From: Tepidanaerobacteraceae bacterium
GTDB lineage: Bacteria; Bacillota; Thermosediminibacteria; Thermosediminibacterales; Tepidanaerobacteraceae
Length of the DNA: 64,000 nucleotides
Direction: 5' to 3'
Assembly: GCA_024655905.1 (NCBI GenBank)
Contig: JANLFP010000004.1
Span: forward strand, 207,277 to 271,276
Shown here piece by piece: positions 17,181 to 26,009 of the stretch (its first letter is position 1; each line of letters begins with the position of its first letter). The notes under the pieces were generated by a model. It was not told the origin of the DNA. It ran no database searches and worked only from the letters and a program-made list of their open reading frames with translations. The position numbers and the translations under genes are program-made.

Positions 17181-18290
17181 TTATTTACCCAAACTCTCAA
17201 TTTTTGTGACCGTGGATTTGGAATCAATAATTCTTTTGCTTTTTAAGTGTTCTGCGTACGTCTTGCTGAAGGTATGACTACCGTCCCCGTTGGAAACAAA
17301 GTATAAAAAATCCGAGTCAGCTGGTTTTAATGCCGCTTCAATGGAAGATAGGCCCGGAGCTCCGATGGGGCCCGGAGGCAATCCGGCATATTTATATGTA
17401 TTATATGGCGAATCAACCTCGAGATCTTTTAATGTAAGAAATTCCTTATGCTCCTTTAACAAGTATTCTATTGTGGCGCAGGACTGAAGTGCCATATTTT
17501 TCTTGAGACGATTATGGAAAACTGAAGATATCAATGGTCTATCCTCCGGCAGTTTGGCTTCCGCTTCGATAATAGAAGCTAGAGTTATTACCTGCAAAGT
17601 TGTAAATCCATATTTCTCCTGCATTAAATCATATCCTCTTCCAAAGTACACGTTACTGAATCTTTTTAGTAAAACATCTATGTAATAGTCAGCGGATTTA
17701 CCGTATGAAAAAATATATGTATCAGGGAACAAAAATCCTTCAAGGTTAGCTCCTTCCGGCAAAGACTCAAGGAATTTGTATTTATTTTTGAAATTAGCTG
17801 CTTTTGCTGACCGTAAAAATTCATCTTTTGATAAAAGATTATGCTCTTGAAAAATTACAGCTATTTTTTCTAGAGTATAGCCTTCTGGTATAGTTATTTT
17901 TTGCTCTCTTTGTAGCGCATCGCCTTTAATCAATTTTTCCAATATTTCGTCAGTCGACATCGAAGGCCCCAGTAAGTATGTACCTGATTTTATCTTTGTA
18001 TCGTATCCCTTCATTTTTGCATATATATTGAAAATGATAGGGTGTTTTATAAGACCGATTTCATACATATTTTGAGCCACTTCTTTTGCTGTTATACCGT
18101 TTCTGACTTCAAACTCTATAAATACTTCACTTGCCATGTCTCTTGGATTTAGCATCAATTTAAACCATAACAAAAAAAGCTCCGCAGCAACAAAAACCAA
18201 CAGAAAAAATATAAATATTTTTCTGTTGCTTTTAATGCATAAGTATAATTTACTTTCTATGAACCGCTGCCATATTGTTTTAAAATTCAC
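17181..18290 (-). CDS. mltG: Endolytic murein transglycosylase MltG
   Basis: Membrane-anchored enzyme that cleaves nascent glycan strands. 369 residues: a membrane helix at about 25-45, a LysM-like segment (KSGTYLLGPSMSTDEILEKL), then the YceG catalytic domain with the glutamate in LASIIEAEAKLPEDR and the SPYNTYKYAGLPPGPIGAPG block. The start is GTG at 18290 with GGTGA upstream. It follows queT and precedes the transpeptidase gene by about 200 bases, in which I see no gene. Confidence 0.95.
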   Translation of the reverse strand: MNFKTIWQRFIESKLYLCIKSNRKIFIFFLLVFVAAELFLLWFKLMLNPRDMASEVFIEFEVRNGITAKEVAQNMYEIGLIKHPIIFNIYAKMKGYDTKIKSGTYLLGPSMSTDEILEKLIKGDALQREQKITIPEGYTLEKIAVIFQEHNLLSKDEFLRSAKAANFKNKYKFLESLPEGANLEGFLFPDTYIFSYGKSADYYIDVLLKRFSNVYFGRGYDLMQEKYGFTTLQVITLASIIEAEAKLPEDRPLISSVFHNRLKKNMALQSCATIEYLLKEHKEFLTLKDLEVDSPYNTYKYAGLPPGPIGAPGLSSIEAALKPADSDFLYFVSNGDGSHTFSKTYAEHLKSKRIIDSKSTVTKIESLGK

Positions 18291-18309
18291 TGAAACTTCA
18301 CCTTCTGAA

Positions 18310-18780
18310 TTATTTTTTAAAAAAACGCTCTAGACCTTTTCTTTTAACAAAGTAGTATAATGGAATCCCGAGACCAGCCACTGCTATAAATTCCCCCGCA
18401 CCAATGTATAATACAGTCATCCAGTACGGCATATCATACAAGAAACTCAGATAATATGACACTCCGAAAGCATTTAGCAACACGGGAGGCAAAGCTCCAA
18501 AAAATGGGCTTCTCGTTTTGCTCGTTATATAAGCAGCCACAAGAGTTATGAGGCTCCCACCATATATATCCCACGGTCCCAATCCTCCCAGCATGTTTGC
18601 AAGGAAACACCCTACAAAAAGACCTGGAACAGCTGAACTTTCAAGCATTGGCAATATCGTGAGAGATTCAGAAATTCTCACTTGAATGGGGCCATAACTT
18701 ATAGGTTTTAAAATATATGTAACAGAGGCATAAACAGCAGCTATAACGGCGGCTCTTGCCAGATATCGCACTTTATTCAT
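18310..18780 (-). CDS. queT: QueT-family transporter (ECF S component for queuosine precursor)
   Basis: Substrate-binding membrane subunit predicted to import a queuosine precursor such as preQ1 with a shared ECF module encoded elsewhere. 156 residues, about five or six helices, with the family-typical ISYGPIQVRISESLTILPML and NMLGGLGPWDIYGGS segments. I start at the ATG at 18780 because GGAAGGGG lies 7 bases upstream; an ATG two codons earlier is too close to it. Queuosine genes tgt and queA lie elsewhere in the window. I looked for a preQ1 riboswitch ahead of it and did not find a convincing one. Confidence 0.9.
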   Translation of the reverse strand: MNKVRYLARAAVIAAVYASVTYILKPISYGPIQVRISESLTILPMLESSAVPGLFVGCFLANMLGGLGPWDIYGGSLITLVAAYITSKTRSPFFGALPPVLLNAFGVSYYLSFLYDMPYWMTVLYIGAGEFIAVAGLGIPLYYFVKRKGLERFFKK

Positions 18781-19050
18781 AAGCATACCCCTTCCCGCTT
18801 TTTTATGGTTATGGTTCAGGCCTTAAATTTCTTTACAGAACTACTTTTAGTTTATCTTTCCTATTTAATTCAGTCAATATTAAACTAAAATCTTATTTAC
18901 AAACCTTTTCTTTTATTATATAATAATCTCAATTAAGAGATTAAGTTAGACATCCAAAATTACCATACATCAGGCAGATAAGTGAATTTTTCATCATAAG
19001 CGTATATATAATAAAATATTAAGAATAAAAATTAAGAAAAATATTTCCCG
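18781..19050. other. Divergent intergenic region between queT and the riboswitch
   Basis: No gene is seen. It must hold the minus-strand promoter for queT and the plus-strand promoter for the riboswitch transcript. A TATAAT at 19007-19012 is a likely plus-strand -10, about 40 bases before the aptamer, but its -35 is weak. A CTC/GAG palindrome lies near 18928-18940. Confidence 0.4.
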
Positions 19051-19177
19051 TTAAAGGGGAGTAGCCAATTTGATAAAGCCACCATCACGGTATTTCATAC
19101 CTGGCTTTATCCTCCAATAAGCTGGAGGGCAAGACCTTTAACATAATTCTCGAGAATTATGTTAAAGGTCTTTTTGC
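19051..19177 (+). ncRNA. yybP-ykoY manganese riboswitch with terminator
   Basis: The 5' side reads TTAAAGGGGAGTAGCC and the 3' side GGAGGGCAAGACCTTTAAC, the hallmark sequences of the yybP-ykoY aptamer, and the closing stem pairs GTTAAAGG with CCTTTAAC. A 42-base perfect palindrome (19131-19172) followed by TTTTTG forms the terminator; its 5' arm includes the 3' strand of the aptamer stem, so the two structures exclude each other. Metal-bound aptamer would therefore allow read-through. The gene directly downstream is a cation P-type ATPase, a known target of this Mn2+ sensor class. Confidence 0.93.
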
Positions 19178-19265
19178 TTTCAGAATTCAGAAAAGGGGTG
19201 ATGATGCTTACTAAAATTATTATTTCTCCGCATAATATTTATATAAACTTTGTAAGGGAGGATAT

Positions 19266-21971
19266 TTGTTGGAAAATTACAAATGGTATTCTCTTGAAAA
19301 AAAAGACATTTCAAGGGTCTTGAAAACTCACCTTGAACATGGTCTTACATCCGAAGAAGCTAAAGAAAAATTGAATTCACACGGCTACAATGAATTGATT
19401 GCCAAGAAAAGCCGGCCCCTGTGGGGAATGCTTTTGGAACAGTTCAAAGATTTTCTTGTCCTCATTTTAATTGCGGCAAGCATTGTCTCCATAGCTGTAG
19501 GGGAAATTACCGACTCTGCCGTAATCATTCTTATCGTCGTTTTAAATGCCATTCTAGGCGTAGTTCAGGAATCCCGAGCAAACAAAGCACTCGAAGCATT
19601 AAAAAAAATGGCTGCTCCCGAAGCAAAGGTTATTCGCGATGGCAATATTATGCAAATTCCTTCACGGGAGCTGGTTCCTGGGGACATTGTGCTGCTAGAG
19701 GCAGGAAATTATGTGCCTGCGGATTTGCGCCTGGTGGAGAGTTTGAATTTAAAAATTGATGAGGCATCCCTCACTGGTGAATCTGTTCCTGTTGAAAAAA
19801 ATGCAGATATAGTATTCCAGGAGGAAGTGTCTCTGGGAGATAGAATAAATTCAGCCTTTATGGGTACTGTAGTTGCTTACGGCAGGGGAAAGGGCATAGT
19901 AGTCGCTACGGGCATGAATACTGAAATCGGTATGATAGCAGAAATGCTTGAATCTTATCAGGAGGAAGACACGCCGCTTCAGAAAAAGCTCGAAGAACTC
20001 GGCAAAATACTGGGCATTGCAAGCCTTGCCATTTGCGGTGTTGTGTTTTTGCTAGGACTTGCAAGAGGAATCCCTGCTCTGGAAATGTTTATGACCGCGG
20101 TCAGTTTAGCAGTAGCTGCAATACCCGAAGGACTACCGGCTATTGTGACAATTGTCCTCGCTCTGGGGATGCAACGAATGGTTAAACGTCACTCCATTAT
20201 AAAAAAACTTCATGCTGTTGAAACCCTGGGCAGCACTACTGTTATTTGTACCGATAAAACCGGAACCCTTACTCAAAATGAAATGACAGCCACCAAGATT
20301 TATACCGACGGCAAAATTTATACAATTTCCGGTGAAGGCTATAGACCTTATGGAGATTTTACTTTTGAAAACAAGGTAATAGACCCAAGAGCTGACATCA
20401 ATCTAAACCTTTTGCTAACGATAGGTGCTCTTTGTAATGACGCAAGCCTGGAAGAGAGCGGTACCGAAAAAGGCAACGAGAAATCATGGCGAATCTTGGG
20501 AGATCCCACCGAAGGCGCTCTAGTAGTAGCTGCAGCAAAGGCAGGCATTAATTTGCAAAACCTGGAAAAAATCTTCCCGCGCCTTCAAGAAATACCTTTC
20601 GATTCTGACAGAAAACGCATGACAACTTTTCATCCGACTGACAAGGGCTATGTGGCTTATATAAAGGGAGCTCCCGATGTTATACTGAATTTATCATCGA
20701 ACATTTTCAAATCAGGCAAAGCAGTTTCCATTACTGATAATGATAGAAAGAGTATTTTGGAAGCAAATCATCAAATGGCTACACAGGCGTTAAGGGTGCT
20801 AGCCTTAGCTTATAAAGACATAAACTCGATTCCTCAGGAGCCAGATCCGGAGGATATAGAAAAAGATATGACTTTCGTAGGTTTAATTGGAATGATAGAC
20901 CCGGCAAGGCCTGAGGCAAAGGAAGCTATTATGGTCTGCAAAAGCGCCGGTATTCGCCCAGTGATGATAACAGGCGATTACAAAGATACTGCTGTAGCAA
21001 TTGCAAAGGAATTAAATATGATTGAAGATGAGACAAAAGTTCTTACGGGATCAGAACTCGATGCTTTAAGCGAAGAAGAACTTGCCAGAGCCTCAAAAGA
21101 TATATCGGTTTATGCCAGGGTTTCACCTGTACACAAACTTAAAATAGTGGATGCAATAAAGAGAAACGGCCAAATTGCCGCAATGACCGGTGATGGTGTA
21201 AACGATGCACCGGCATTGAAAAAAGCCGACATTGGTATAGCTATGGGTATTACAGGCACTGATGTGGCAAAAGAAACCGCAGATATGATTCTGACGGATG
21301 ACAATTTCGCAAGTATTGTTTCAGCCGTTGAAGAAGGAAGAGTTATATACTCCAATATACGTAAATTTATTTTCTTTTTACTATCCTGCAATATAGCGGA
21401 AATATTGATTATCTTCGCGGCTATGCTTGCCGGCCTTCCGGTGCCTTTGAAACCCATACAGCTATTATGGTTGAATCTGCTGACCGATGCATTTCCTGCA
21501 CTGGCTTTAGGCATGGAATCAAAAGAGCCCAATATCATGAATAAGCCTCCTCGCAAGCCTGATGAACCGATAATGGATACCCATATGAAGTGGCAGATAG
21601 GTATTCAAAGCATTTTTATGACAGCGTCGATTCTAGGAGTTTTCATTTATGCCTTGCATTTTAAGGGCGATATAGATGTCGCTCGAACGTACGCTTTTGC
21701 AACTCTCATTTTCAGTGAGCTTTTACGCGCATATACATCCCGCTCCGAGACATACTCGGTATTCAGTATTGGCTTTTTTAAAAATAAATTTATGGTTCTA
21801 GGCACAGTCATATCTTTTGTATTGCTTTTATCCGTTTTATATATTCCATATTTAAGAACGGTATTTGACACTACTTTTCTGTCATTTTACGATTGGGATA
21901 TTATGATAGCCTTCGGCTTGATACCGTTTATTGCGGCAGAAGTCAGCAAGATGTTTCTTAGAAAAAATTGA
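19266..21971 (+). CDS. Cation-transporting P-type ATPase (Ca2+/Mn2+ type exporter)
   Basis: 901 residues of the P2 (SERCA/PMR1-like) kind: N-terminal cation-ATPase domain, actuator motif LTGESVPVEK, membrane motif AAIPEGLPAIV, phosphorylation motif CTDKTGTLTQNEMT near residue 335, GDGVNDAPALKKADIG hinge, and the M6 segment LLWLNLLTDAFPALALGME. TTG start at 19266 with GGGAGG upstream (the next TTG codon is possible). The preceding Mn2+ riboswitch argues that manganese export is its main task, with calcium as the alternative. It is one of only two clear plus-strand genes and is convergent with fur. Confidence 0.94.
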   Translation: MLENYKWYSLEKKDISRVLKTHLEHGLTSEEAKEKLNSHGYNELIAKKSRPLWGMLLEQFKDFLVLILIAASIVSIAVGEITDSAVIILIVVLNAILGVVQESRANKALEALKKMAAPEAKVIRDGNIMQIPSRELVPGDIVLLEAGNYVPADLRLVESLNLKIDEASLTGESVPVEKNADIVFQEEVSLGDRINSAFMGTVVAYGRGKGIVVATGMNTEIGMIAEMLESYQEEDTPLQKKLEELGKILGIASLAICGVVFLLGLARGIPALEMFMTAVSLAVAAIPEGLPAIVTIVLALGMQRMVKRHSIIKKLHAVETLGSTTVICTDKTGTLTQNEMTATKIYTDGKIYTISGEGYRPYGDFTFENKVIDPRADINLNLLLTIGALCNDASLEESGTEKGNEKSWRILGDPTEGALVVAAAKAGINLQNLEKIFPRLQEIPFDSDRKRMTTFHPTDKGYVAYIKGAPDVILNLSSNIFKSGKAVSITDNDRKSILEANHQMATQALRVLALAYKDINSIPQEPDPEDIEKDMTFVGLIGMIDPARPEAKEAIMVCKSAGIRPVMITGDYKDTAVAIAKELNMIEDETKVLTGSELDALSEEELARASKDISVYARVSPVHKLKIVDAIKRNGQIAAMTGDGVNDAPALKKADIGIAMGITGTDVAKETADMILTDDNFASIVSAVEEGRVIYSNIRKFIFFLLSCNIAEILIIFAAMLAGLPVPLKPIQLLWLNLLTDAFPALALGMESKEPNIMNKPPRKPDEPIMDTHMKWQIGIQSIFMTASILGVFIYALHFKGDIDVARTYAFATLIFSELLRAYTSRSETYSVFSIGFFKNKFMVLGTVISFVLLLSVLYIPYLRTVFDTTFLSFYDWDIMIAFGLIPFIAAEVSKMFLRKN

Positions 21972-22039
21972 ATTTAATCTTTGCCTTGCAGATTAAATAC
22001 TAAACCTGGCAATACTTTATAAAAATATAAATATTAATT

Positions 22040-22066
22040 GAAAGGCCTGTCATTTGACAGGCCTTT
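22040..22066. terminator. Bidirectional terminator between the ATPase and fur
   Basis: GAAAAGGCCTGTC pairs perfectly with its partner across a four-base loop (arms AAGGCCTGTC and GACAGGCCTT), with T runs on both strands. It lies between the convergent stops at 21971 and 22067 and can serve both genes. Confidence 0.92.
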
Positions 22067-22540
22067 TCAATTATCATATGATTGCAGGCATTCATTGCAG
22101 TATCCAAGAAATTTGACCACATGGTCCACCACTTTAAAATCATTATTTCTTTCGATTTTCTGTTCAAGTTCGCCCAGAAGGTCATCATCAAATTCTTGAA
22201 CTTTGCCGCATTTAATACATATAAGATGATGATGCTGATGTTTTTGTTCTTCGCTTAATTCATATCTGTAACATCCATCGCCAAAATTAAGTTTTTTTAT
22301 TATATCGAAGTTGTCAAATAGCTGTAAAGTCCTGTAAATTGTGGCAAGACCGACATCGGGAAACTTAGTTTTGACAAGCCCATATATCTCTTCGGTGCTT
22401 AAATGCTTCGACTGATTTTCTAAAAGCACGTCTAGCGTGGCTCTCCGCTGAGGAGTAAGTTTGCAATCTTTTCCTTTCAGTTTTTCCTCAATCAATTTTA
22501 TGCGACGACTTTTTTCGTCTTGTTTTTCTATTATTTCCAC
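22067..22540 (-). CDS. Fur-family metalloregulator
   Basis: 157 residues. Winged helix with LTPQRRATLDVLLENQ and GLATIYRTLQLFDNFDII, metal-binding HQHHHLICIKCGKVQEF and a second CxxC pair CNEC forming the structural zinc site. The subtype (Fur, Zur, PerR or Mur) cannot be fixed from sequence alone. GTG start at 22540 with a G-rich site upstream and a near-perfect promoter at 22570-22598. Convergent with the Mn2+-linked ATPase gene. Confidence 0.92.
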   Translation of the reverse strand: MEIIEKQDEKSRRIKLIEEKLKGKDCKLTPQRRATLDVLLENQSKHLSTEEIYGLVKTKFPDVGLATIYRTLQLFDNFDIIKKLNFGDGCYRYELSEEQKHQHHHLICIKCGKVQEFDDDLLGELEQKIERNNDFKVVDHVVKFLGYCNECLQSYDN

Positions 22541-22569
22541 TTTTGTCCCCCCAGATTTGTCTTACCACA

Positions 22570-22598
22570 AGTATAGTGCAAACAAAAATCGCTGTCAA
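22570..22598 (-). promoter_or_regulatory. SigA-type promoter of the Fur-family gene
   Basis: Minus strand: TTGACA (22593-22598), 17-base spacer, TATACT (22570-22575). The start point would fall about 23 bases ahead of the gene start. It also marks the break between serA and fur. Confidence 0.8.
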
Positions 22599-22602
22599 GA
22601 AT

Positions 22603-24174
22603 TTATAGTTTTATTAACACTGCATTCTCCAAACCGTCAATCTTTCTGATTTCGCTCAAGATATCATCAGGCAGGTTCTCGTCGATACCGAGAGCCATTA
22701 ATGCCTCTCCTCTGTAAGCCTTTCTGCCAAGCTGCATGTATGCGATATTTATATCATTTTTTCCTAATAGTGTACCCACTTTCCCTACTATACCTGGTCT
22801 ATCTCTATGGAATGTTAGAAGAATATTTCCTCTTGGAATTAAATCGATTTTGTATTCGTCAATGGCAATTATCCTTTCATCAGTTCCAGCCAGGACCTGG
22901 CCTGTGACAGATCCAACTCCTTTATCCGTCGTAATCTTCATTGTTACTATACCCGGCATATCCTGGCCTTGACTTACTTTTTTCTCAATAATTTTTATTC
23001 CCCGCTCGCGGGCTAATAGAGGAGCGTTTACAAGATTTGCCGGAGTCTGAAGAATATTTGAAAGTATTCCCTTTATACCTGCTGTGGTAATCATTTTTAC
23101 GTCCATTTTTTCAATTTTTCCCGTATAAATCATTTCCATTTCACTTATTCTTCCATTTCTAAGCTGGGTATAGAGCGACCCCATTTTTTCAGCGAGATCA
23201 ACATACGGTCTAATTTCACTGTATTCTTCAGGTCGAATATGAACCATATTAACAGGATTTTTGACCATATCTCCTTTTAAAGCTCTTATGACATCCTTAG
23301 CAACATCTATAGCCACACATATCTGAGCTTCCTGTGTGGAAGCGCCCAGATGAGGCGTTGCGATTAAATTGGGCAGATCAATTAATGGGCTTTCCACAGG
23401 AGGCTCGTTTTCAAAAACATCTAAAGCGCATCCTGCCACTTTGCCAGACTTCATCGCTTTATATAAAGCTTTTTCATCAATTATGCCTCCCCTCGCACAG
23501 TTGATGAGCATCACTCCGTCCTTCATCATTGAAAACTGCTTTTCGCCAATCATATGGTATGTGCTTTTTGTCAGAGGCACATGAAATGTTATAAAATCCG
23601 CTTCTTTTAATACTGTATCAAGATCGGTCACTGTTATATTCATATTTTCTACTTGTTGTTTGATAATATAGGGGTCATAGGCAATAATGTTCATGCCAAG
23701 ACCAATAGCCTTTTTTGCCACTTCTCTGCCTATTCGCCCGAGTCCTACTATGCCAATGGTCTTCCCGTTTAATTCAAGCCCGATAAACTTTTTCCGATCC
23801 CAAATTCGATTTTTTAAACTATGCACTGCTTCAGGAATTTTCCTGGCAAGAGCCATTAACAAAGCTATAGTGTGTTCGCTGGCGGCTATGGTATTCCCTT
23901 CCGGTGCATTAACCACCAGAACTCCCTTCTTTGTGGCGGCATCCAAATCTATGTTATCTACTCCGACACCGGCTCGCCCGATTACTTTCAAATTGCTGTT
24001 CTCAATTATTTTAGCCGTTACTTTTGTGGCGCTCCTGACCACAAGTGCGTCATATTCTGCGATTATATCCGCCAGCATTTCTTCGCTTAATTTTGTTTTT
24101 ACATCCGTCTGGTATTCCTGCTTTAAGATATTTATGCCTTCCTGCGCAATATCATCGCTTACAAGAATTTTCAC
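22603..24174 (-). CDS. serA: D-3-phosphoglycerate dehydrogenase
   Basis: First step of serine biosynthesis: 3-phosphoglycerate to phosphohydroxypyruvate with NAD. 523 residues, the long form: substrate and NAD domains with GIVGLGRIGREVAKKA, catalytic segments NCARGGIIDE and TPHLGASTQEAQ, an intervening ASB domain, and a C-terminal ACT domain (FHRDRPGIVGKVGTLLG) for serine feedback. The GTG start overlaps the stop of the upstream aminotransferase as GTGA, so both are translated from one T-box-controlled message. Confidence 0.96.
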   Translation of the reverse strand: MKILVSDDIAQEGINILKQEYQTDVKTKLSEEMLADIIAEYDALVVRSATKVTAKIIENSNLKVIGRAGVGVDNIDLDAATKKGVLVVNAPEGNTIAASEHTIALLMALARKIPEAVHSLKNRIWDRKKFIGLELNGKTIGIVGLGRIGREVAKKAIGLGMNIIAYDPYIIKQQVENMNITVTDLDTVLKEADFITFHVPLTKSTYHMIGEKQFSMMKDGVMLINCARGGIIDEKALYKAMKSGKVAGCALDVFENEPPVESPLIDLPNLIATPHLGASTQEAQICVAIDVAKDVIRALKGDMVKNPVNMVHIRPEEYSEIRPYVDLAEKMGSLYTQLRNGRISEMEMIYTGKIEKMDVKMITTAGIKGILSNILQTPANLVNAPLLARERGIKIIEKKVSQGQDMPGIVTMKITTDKGVGSVTGQVLAGTDERIIAIDEYKIDLIPRGNILLTFHRDRPGIVGKVGTLLGKNDINIAYMQLGRKAYRGEALMALGIDENLPDDILSEIRKIDGLENAVLIKL

Positions 24175-25319
24175 CGTGATTTTTCTCCCCTTTCAAAGTA
24201 CAACTCCGCTTCCTTTACGCCCTTTCCGTAAAGGTTTGGATCTTCTAAAACCATTTCCAATCCCGCTAGAATGCAAATTATATCCATCTCATCAACATAA
24301 CCCAGATGTCCTATTCTCAGAATTTTGTTTTTTAATTTTTCCTGACCGCCAGCAACTGTAATATTAAATTTGTTTTTCAGCAATTTCGATAGATTTAATG
24401 CTTCATACCCCATTATATCGATAGAGGTGACGGTCGGGGAAGCCCAGCGTTCATCAACGAAGAGCTTCATGCCCAGAGCTTTGATGCCTGCCCTCAATGC
24501 CCTCGAAATGGTTATGTGCCTTTGAAAAATATTTGTCAGCCCTTCTTTTTTTATTAATTCCAACGATTGTTTAAGCGCAAAAACGAGAGAAACTGCAGGT
24601 GTGTAAGGTGTTTGCCCTTTTTCAAGGCTTTTTTTTGCAGCCTTGAAATCCCAATAATATTTTGGCATTCTGGACTGTTCGATTCTGGCCCATGCTTTGG
24701 GGCTTATGGAAACAAAGCCAAGGCCCGGCGGAAGCATTAAAGCTTTCTGGGAACCGGTGACCACTATATCCAGATTCCATTCATCGGTTTTTAAATCAAC
24801 TGCTCCCAAAGAGCTGATTGCATCCACAACTGTAACTGCAGGATGGTCTTCCATAGCATCCCTGAGGGCTTTTACATCGTTCAGAACTCCTGTGGAAGTT
24901 TCATTGTGAGTAAACAGGATCCCTTTTATTTCATGTTTCTTATCTTTAGCGAGTCTTTCGCGAACGATTTCCGGCGATACAGCCTGGCCCCATTCCACGG
25001 GAATCCTTTCCACAATGGCTCCAAATGATTCCGCTATTTGAGCAAATCTTTCACTGAATACTCCATTAGGGAAAGATACTATGCGGTCTTTTGGAGAGAA
25101 CAAATTCACTATAGCTGCTTCCATAACCCCGGTTCCTGCCGAAGGAAATATAAGCACATCATTTTTTGTTTGAAAAACTTCTTTTATTCCTTCAGAAACT
25201 TCTTTAAACAACTGTATGAATTCTTCTCCCCTATGGTTCAACATAGAGGTATGCATGGCACTGAGGACTTTTTCAGGAACTTCCGTAGGGCCGGGAATTC
25301 TTAAGTGATGTTTTTTCAT
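24171..25319 (-). CDS. Class V aminotransferase (serine-pyruvate/alanine-glyoxylate type)
   Basis: PLP-dependent aminotransferase of about 382 residues. Begins MKKHHLRIPGPTEVPEKVL; the PLP lysine is in VTGSQKALMLPPGLGF and substrate contacts in LNHRGEEF and HNETSTGVLND. In several Clostridia and archaea such enzymes next to serA supply the transamination step of serine synthesis; that role is inferred from the operon. ATG at 25319 chosen with GGGAG upstream. First gene after the T-box leader. Confidence 0.92.
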   Translation of the reverse strand: MKKHHLRIPGPTEVPEKVLSAMHTSMLNHRGEEFIQLFKEVSEGIKEVFQTKNDVLIFPSAGTGVMEAAIVNLFSPKDRIVSFPNGVFSERFAQIAESFGAIVERIPVEWGQAVSPEIVRERLAKDKKHEIKGILFTHNETSTGVLNDVKALRDAMEDHPAVTVVDAISSLGAVDLKTDEWNLDIVVTGSQKALMLPPGLGFVSISPKAWARIEQSRMPKYYWDFKAAKKSLEKGQTPYTPAVSLVFALKQSLELIKKEGLTNIFQRHITISRALRAGIKALGMKLFVDERWASPTVTSIDIMGYEALNLSKLLKNKFNITVAGGQEKLKNKILRIGHLGYVDEMDIICILAGLEMVLEDPNLYGKGVKEAELYFERGEKSR

Positions 25320-25345
25320 AATTATACACTCTCCCTTCAAGATAT

Positions 25346-25565
25346 AAAAAAACCGCCCTGATCAAGGGGCGGTTTTTACCGCGGTGCCACCCTATTCGGA
25401 TTTTACCATATTTGTTCTCATTGAAAGTAACGGTTTTCCCGTTCGGCTCATCGCCAACTGCTCCAAGGCGGAAATGAAGATTCCCTGCTGGTTTCCACCA
25501 CCCACCAGCTCTCTTATAAGGATATTCTCCAATTTTCCTCTTCATCGCTTTAACCCATTAAATTA
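25346..25565 (-). ncRNA. T-box leader, probably serine-responsive, with terminator
   Basis: The minus strand contains the T-box GGGTGGCACCGCGG (about 25380-25393) followed by a strong terminator (AAAAACCGCCC and its partner, 25348-25377). Upstream the stem I signature includes an AGAGAGCTGGTGGG segment and GAAACCAGC. The ATGAAGA/TCTTCAT pairing closes the base of stem I. A TCT triplet at 25478-25480 beside GGGAA is a candidate serine specifier, fitting serA downstream, though the pairing leaves the exact specifier uncertain. Uncharged tRNA binding would prevent termination. Confidence 0.88.
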
Positions 25566-25571
25566 GCTTAT

Positions 25572-25600
25572 ATTATAAACATCAAATTACATTCTGTCAA
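25572..25600 (-). promoter_or_regulatory. SigA-type promoter of the T-box/serine operon
   Basis: Minus strand: TTGACA (25595-25600), 17-base spacer, TATAAT (25572-25577): a consensus promoter. Transcription should start near 25565, just before the T-box stem I. Confidence 0.88.
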
Positions 25601-25622
25601 GATTATTAATCAAAGGCATATT

Positions 25623-25949
25623 TTATTCTTCTTCATCATCTATGTCTTCCTCATCATCTATATCTTCTTCATATACATCTTCAATATCATAATCTCCTTC
25701 GCTGATAGCTTCCCATGCTTCTCTTACTGCTTCAAACTCATTATCGTCTTCGACTTCTGTAAGAACTTCATCACCGTTTTCATCAGTGTCAATGCGGAAG
25801 ATATAAGCCTCTTCACCTTCATTTTCATCTTCATCCAGAGGGACTAAAATTGCATAATCATTTTCTTCTACATTTACTATTCCCAAAACTTCAAACTCGG
25901 TTTCCTGACCTTCTTCATCGTAAAGAGTTATGGTTTCCTTTTCCTCCAT
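25623..25949 (-). CDS. DUF1292 protein (YrzB-like)
   Basis: About 108 residues, strongly acidic. The N-terminal ETITLYDEEGQETEFEVLGIVNVEENDYAILVPL region (read in parts) is the DUF1292 beta fold, followed by a D/E-rich tail ending in repeats of DIDDEE. No function is established. I start at the ATG at 25949 because GGAG lies 8 bases upstream; a GTG three codons earlier is the alternative. Normally linked to ruvX and ireB as here, but it also has its own promoter at 25981-26009. Confidence 0.88.
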   Translation of the reverse strand: MEEKETITLYDEEGQETEFEVLGIVNVEENDYAILVPLDEDENEGEEAYIFRIDTDENGDEVLTEVEDDNEFEAVREAWEAISEGDYDIEDVYEEDIDDEEDIDDEEE

Positions 25950-25980
25950 TTTTTTCACTCCAATCTATTAAATTACAAAT

Positions 25981-26009
25981 ATTGTATAGTACATTTCAAT
26001 CGGTGTCAA
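25981..26009 (-). promoter_or_regulatory. SigA-type promoter overlapping the end of ruvX
   Basis: Minus strand: TTGACA (26004-26009), 17-base spacer, TACAAT (25981-25986). It overlaps the last codons of ruvX and would drive the DUF1292 gene separately. Confidence 0.72.

Noticed and set aside
18787..18900. Possible preQ1 riboswitch ahead of queT
   Set aside because: A GTTC/GAAC stem and an A-rich tail are present, but the conserved core of preQ1-I (TTCTAGC...CTAA) and the preQ1-II pattern were not found.
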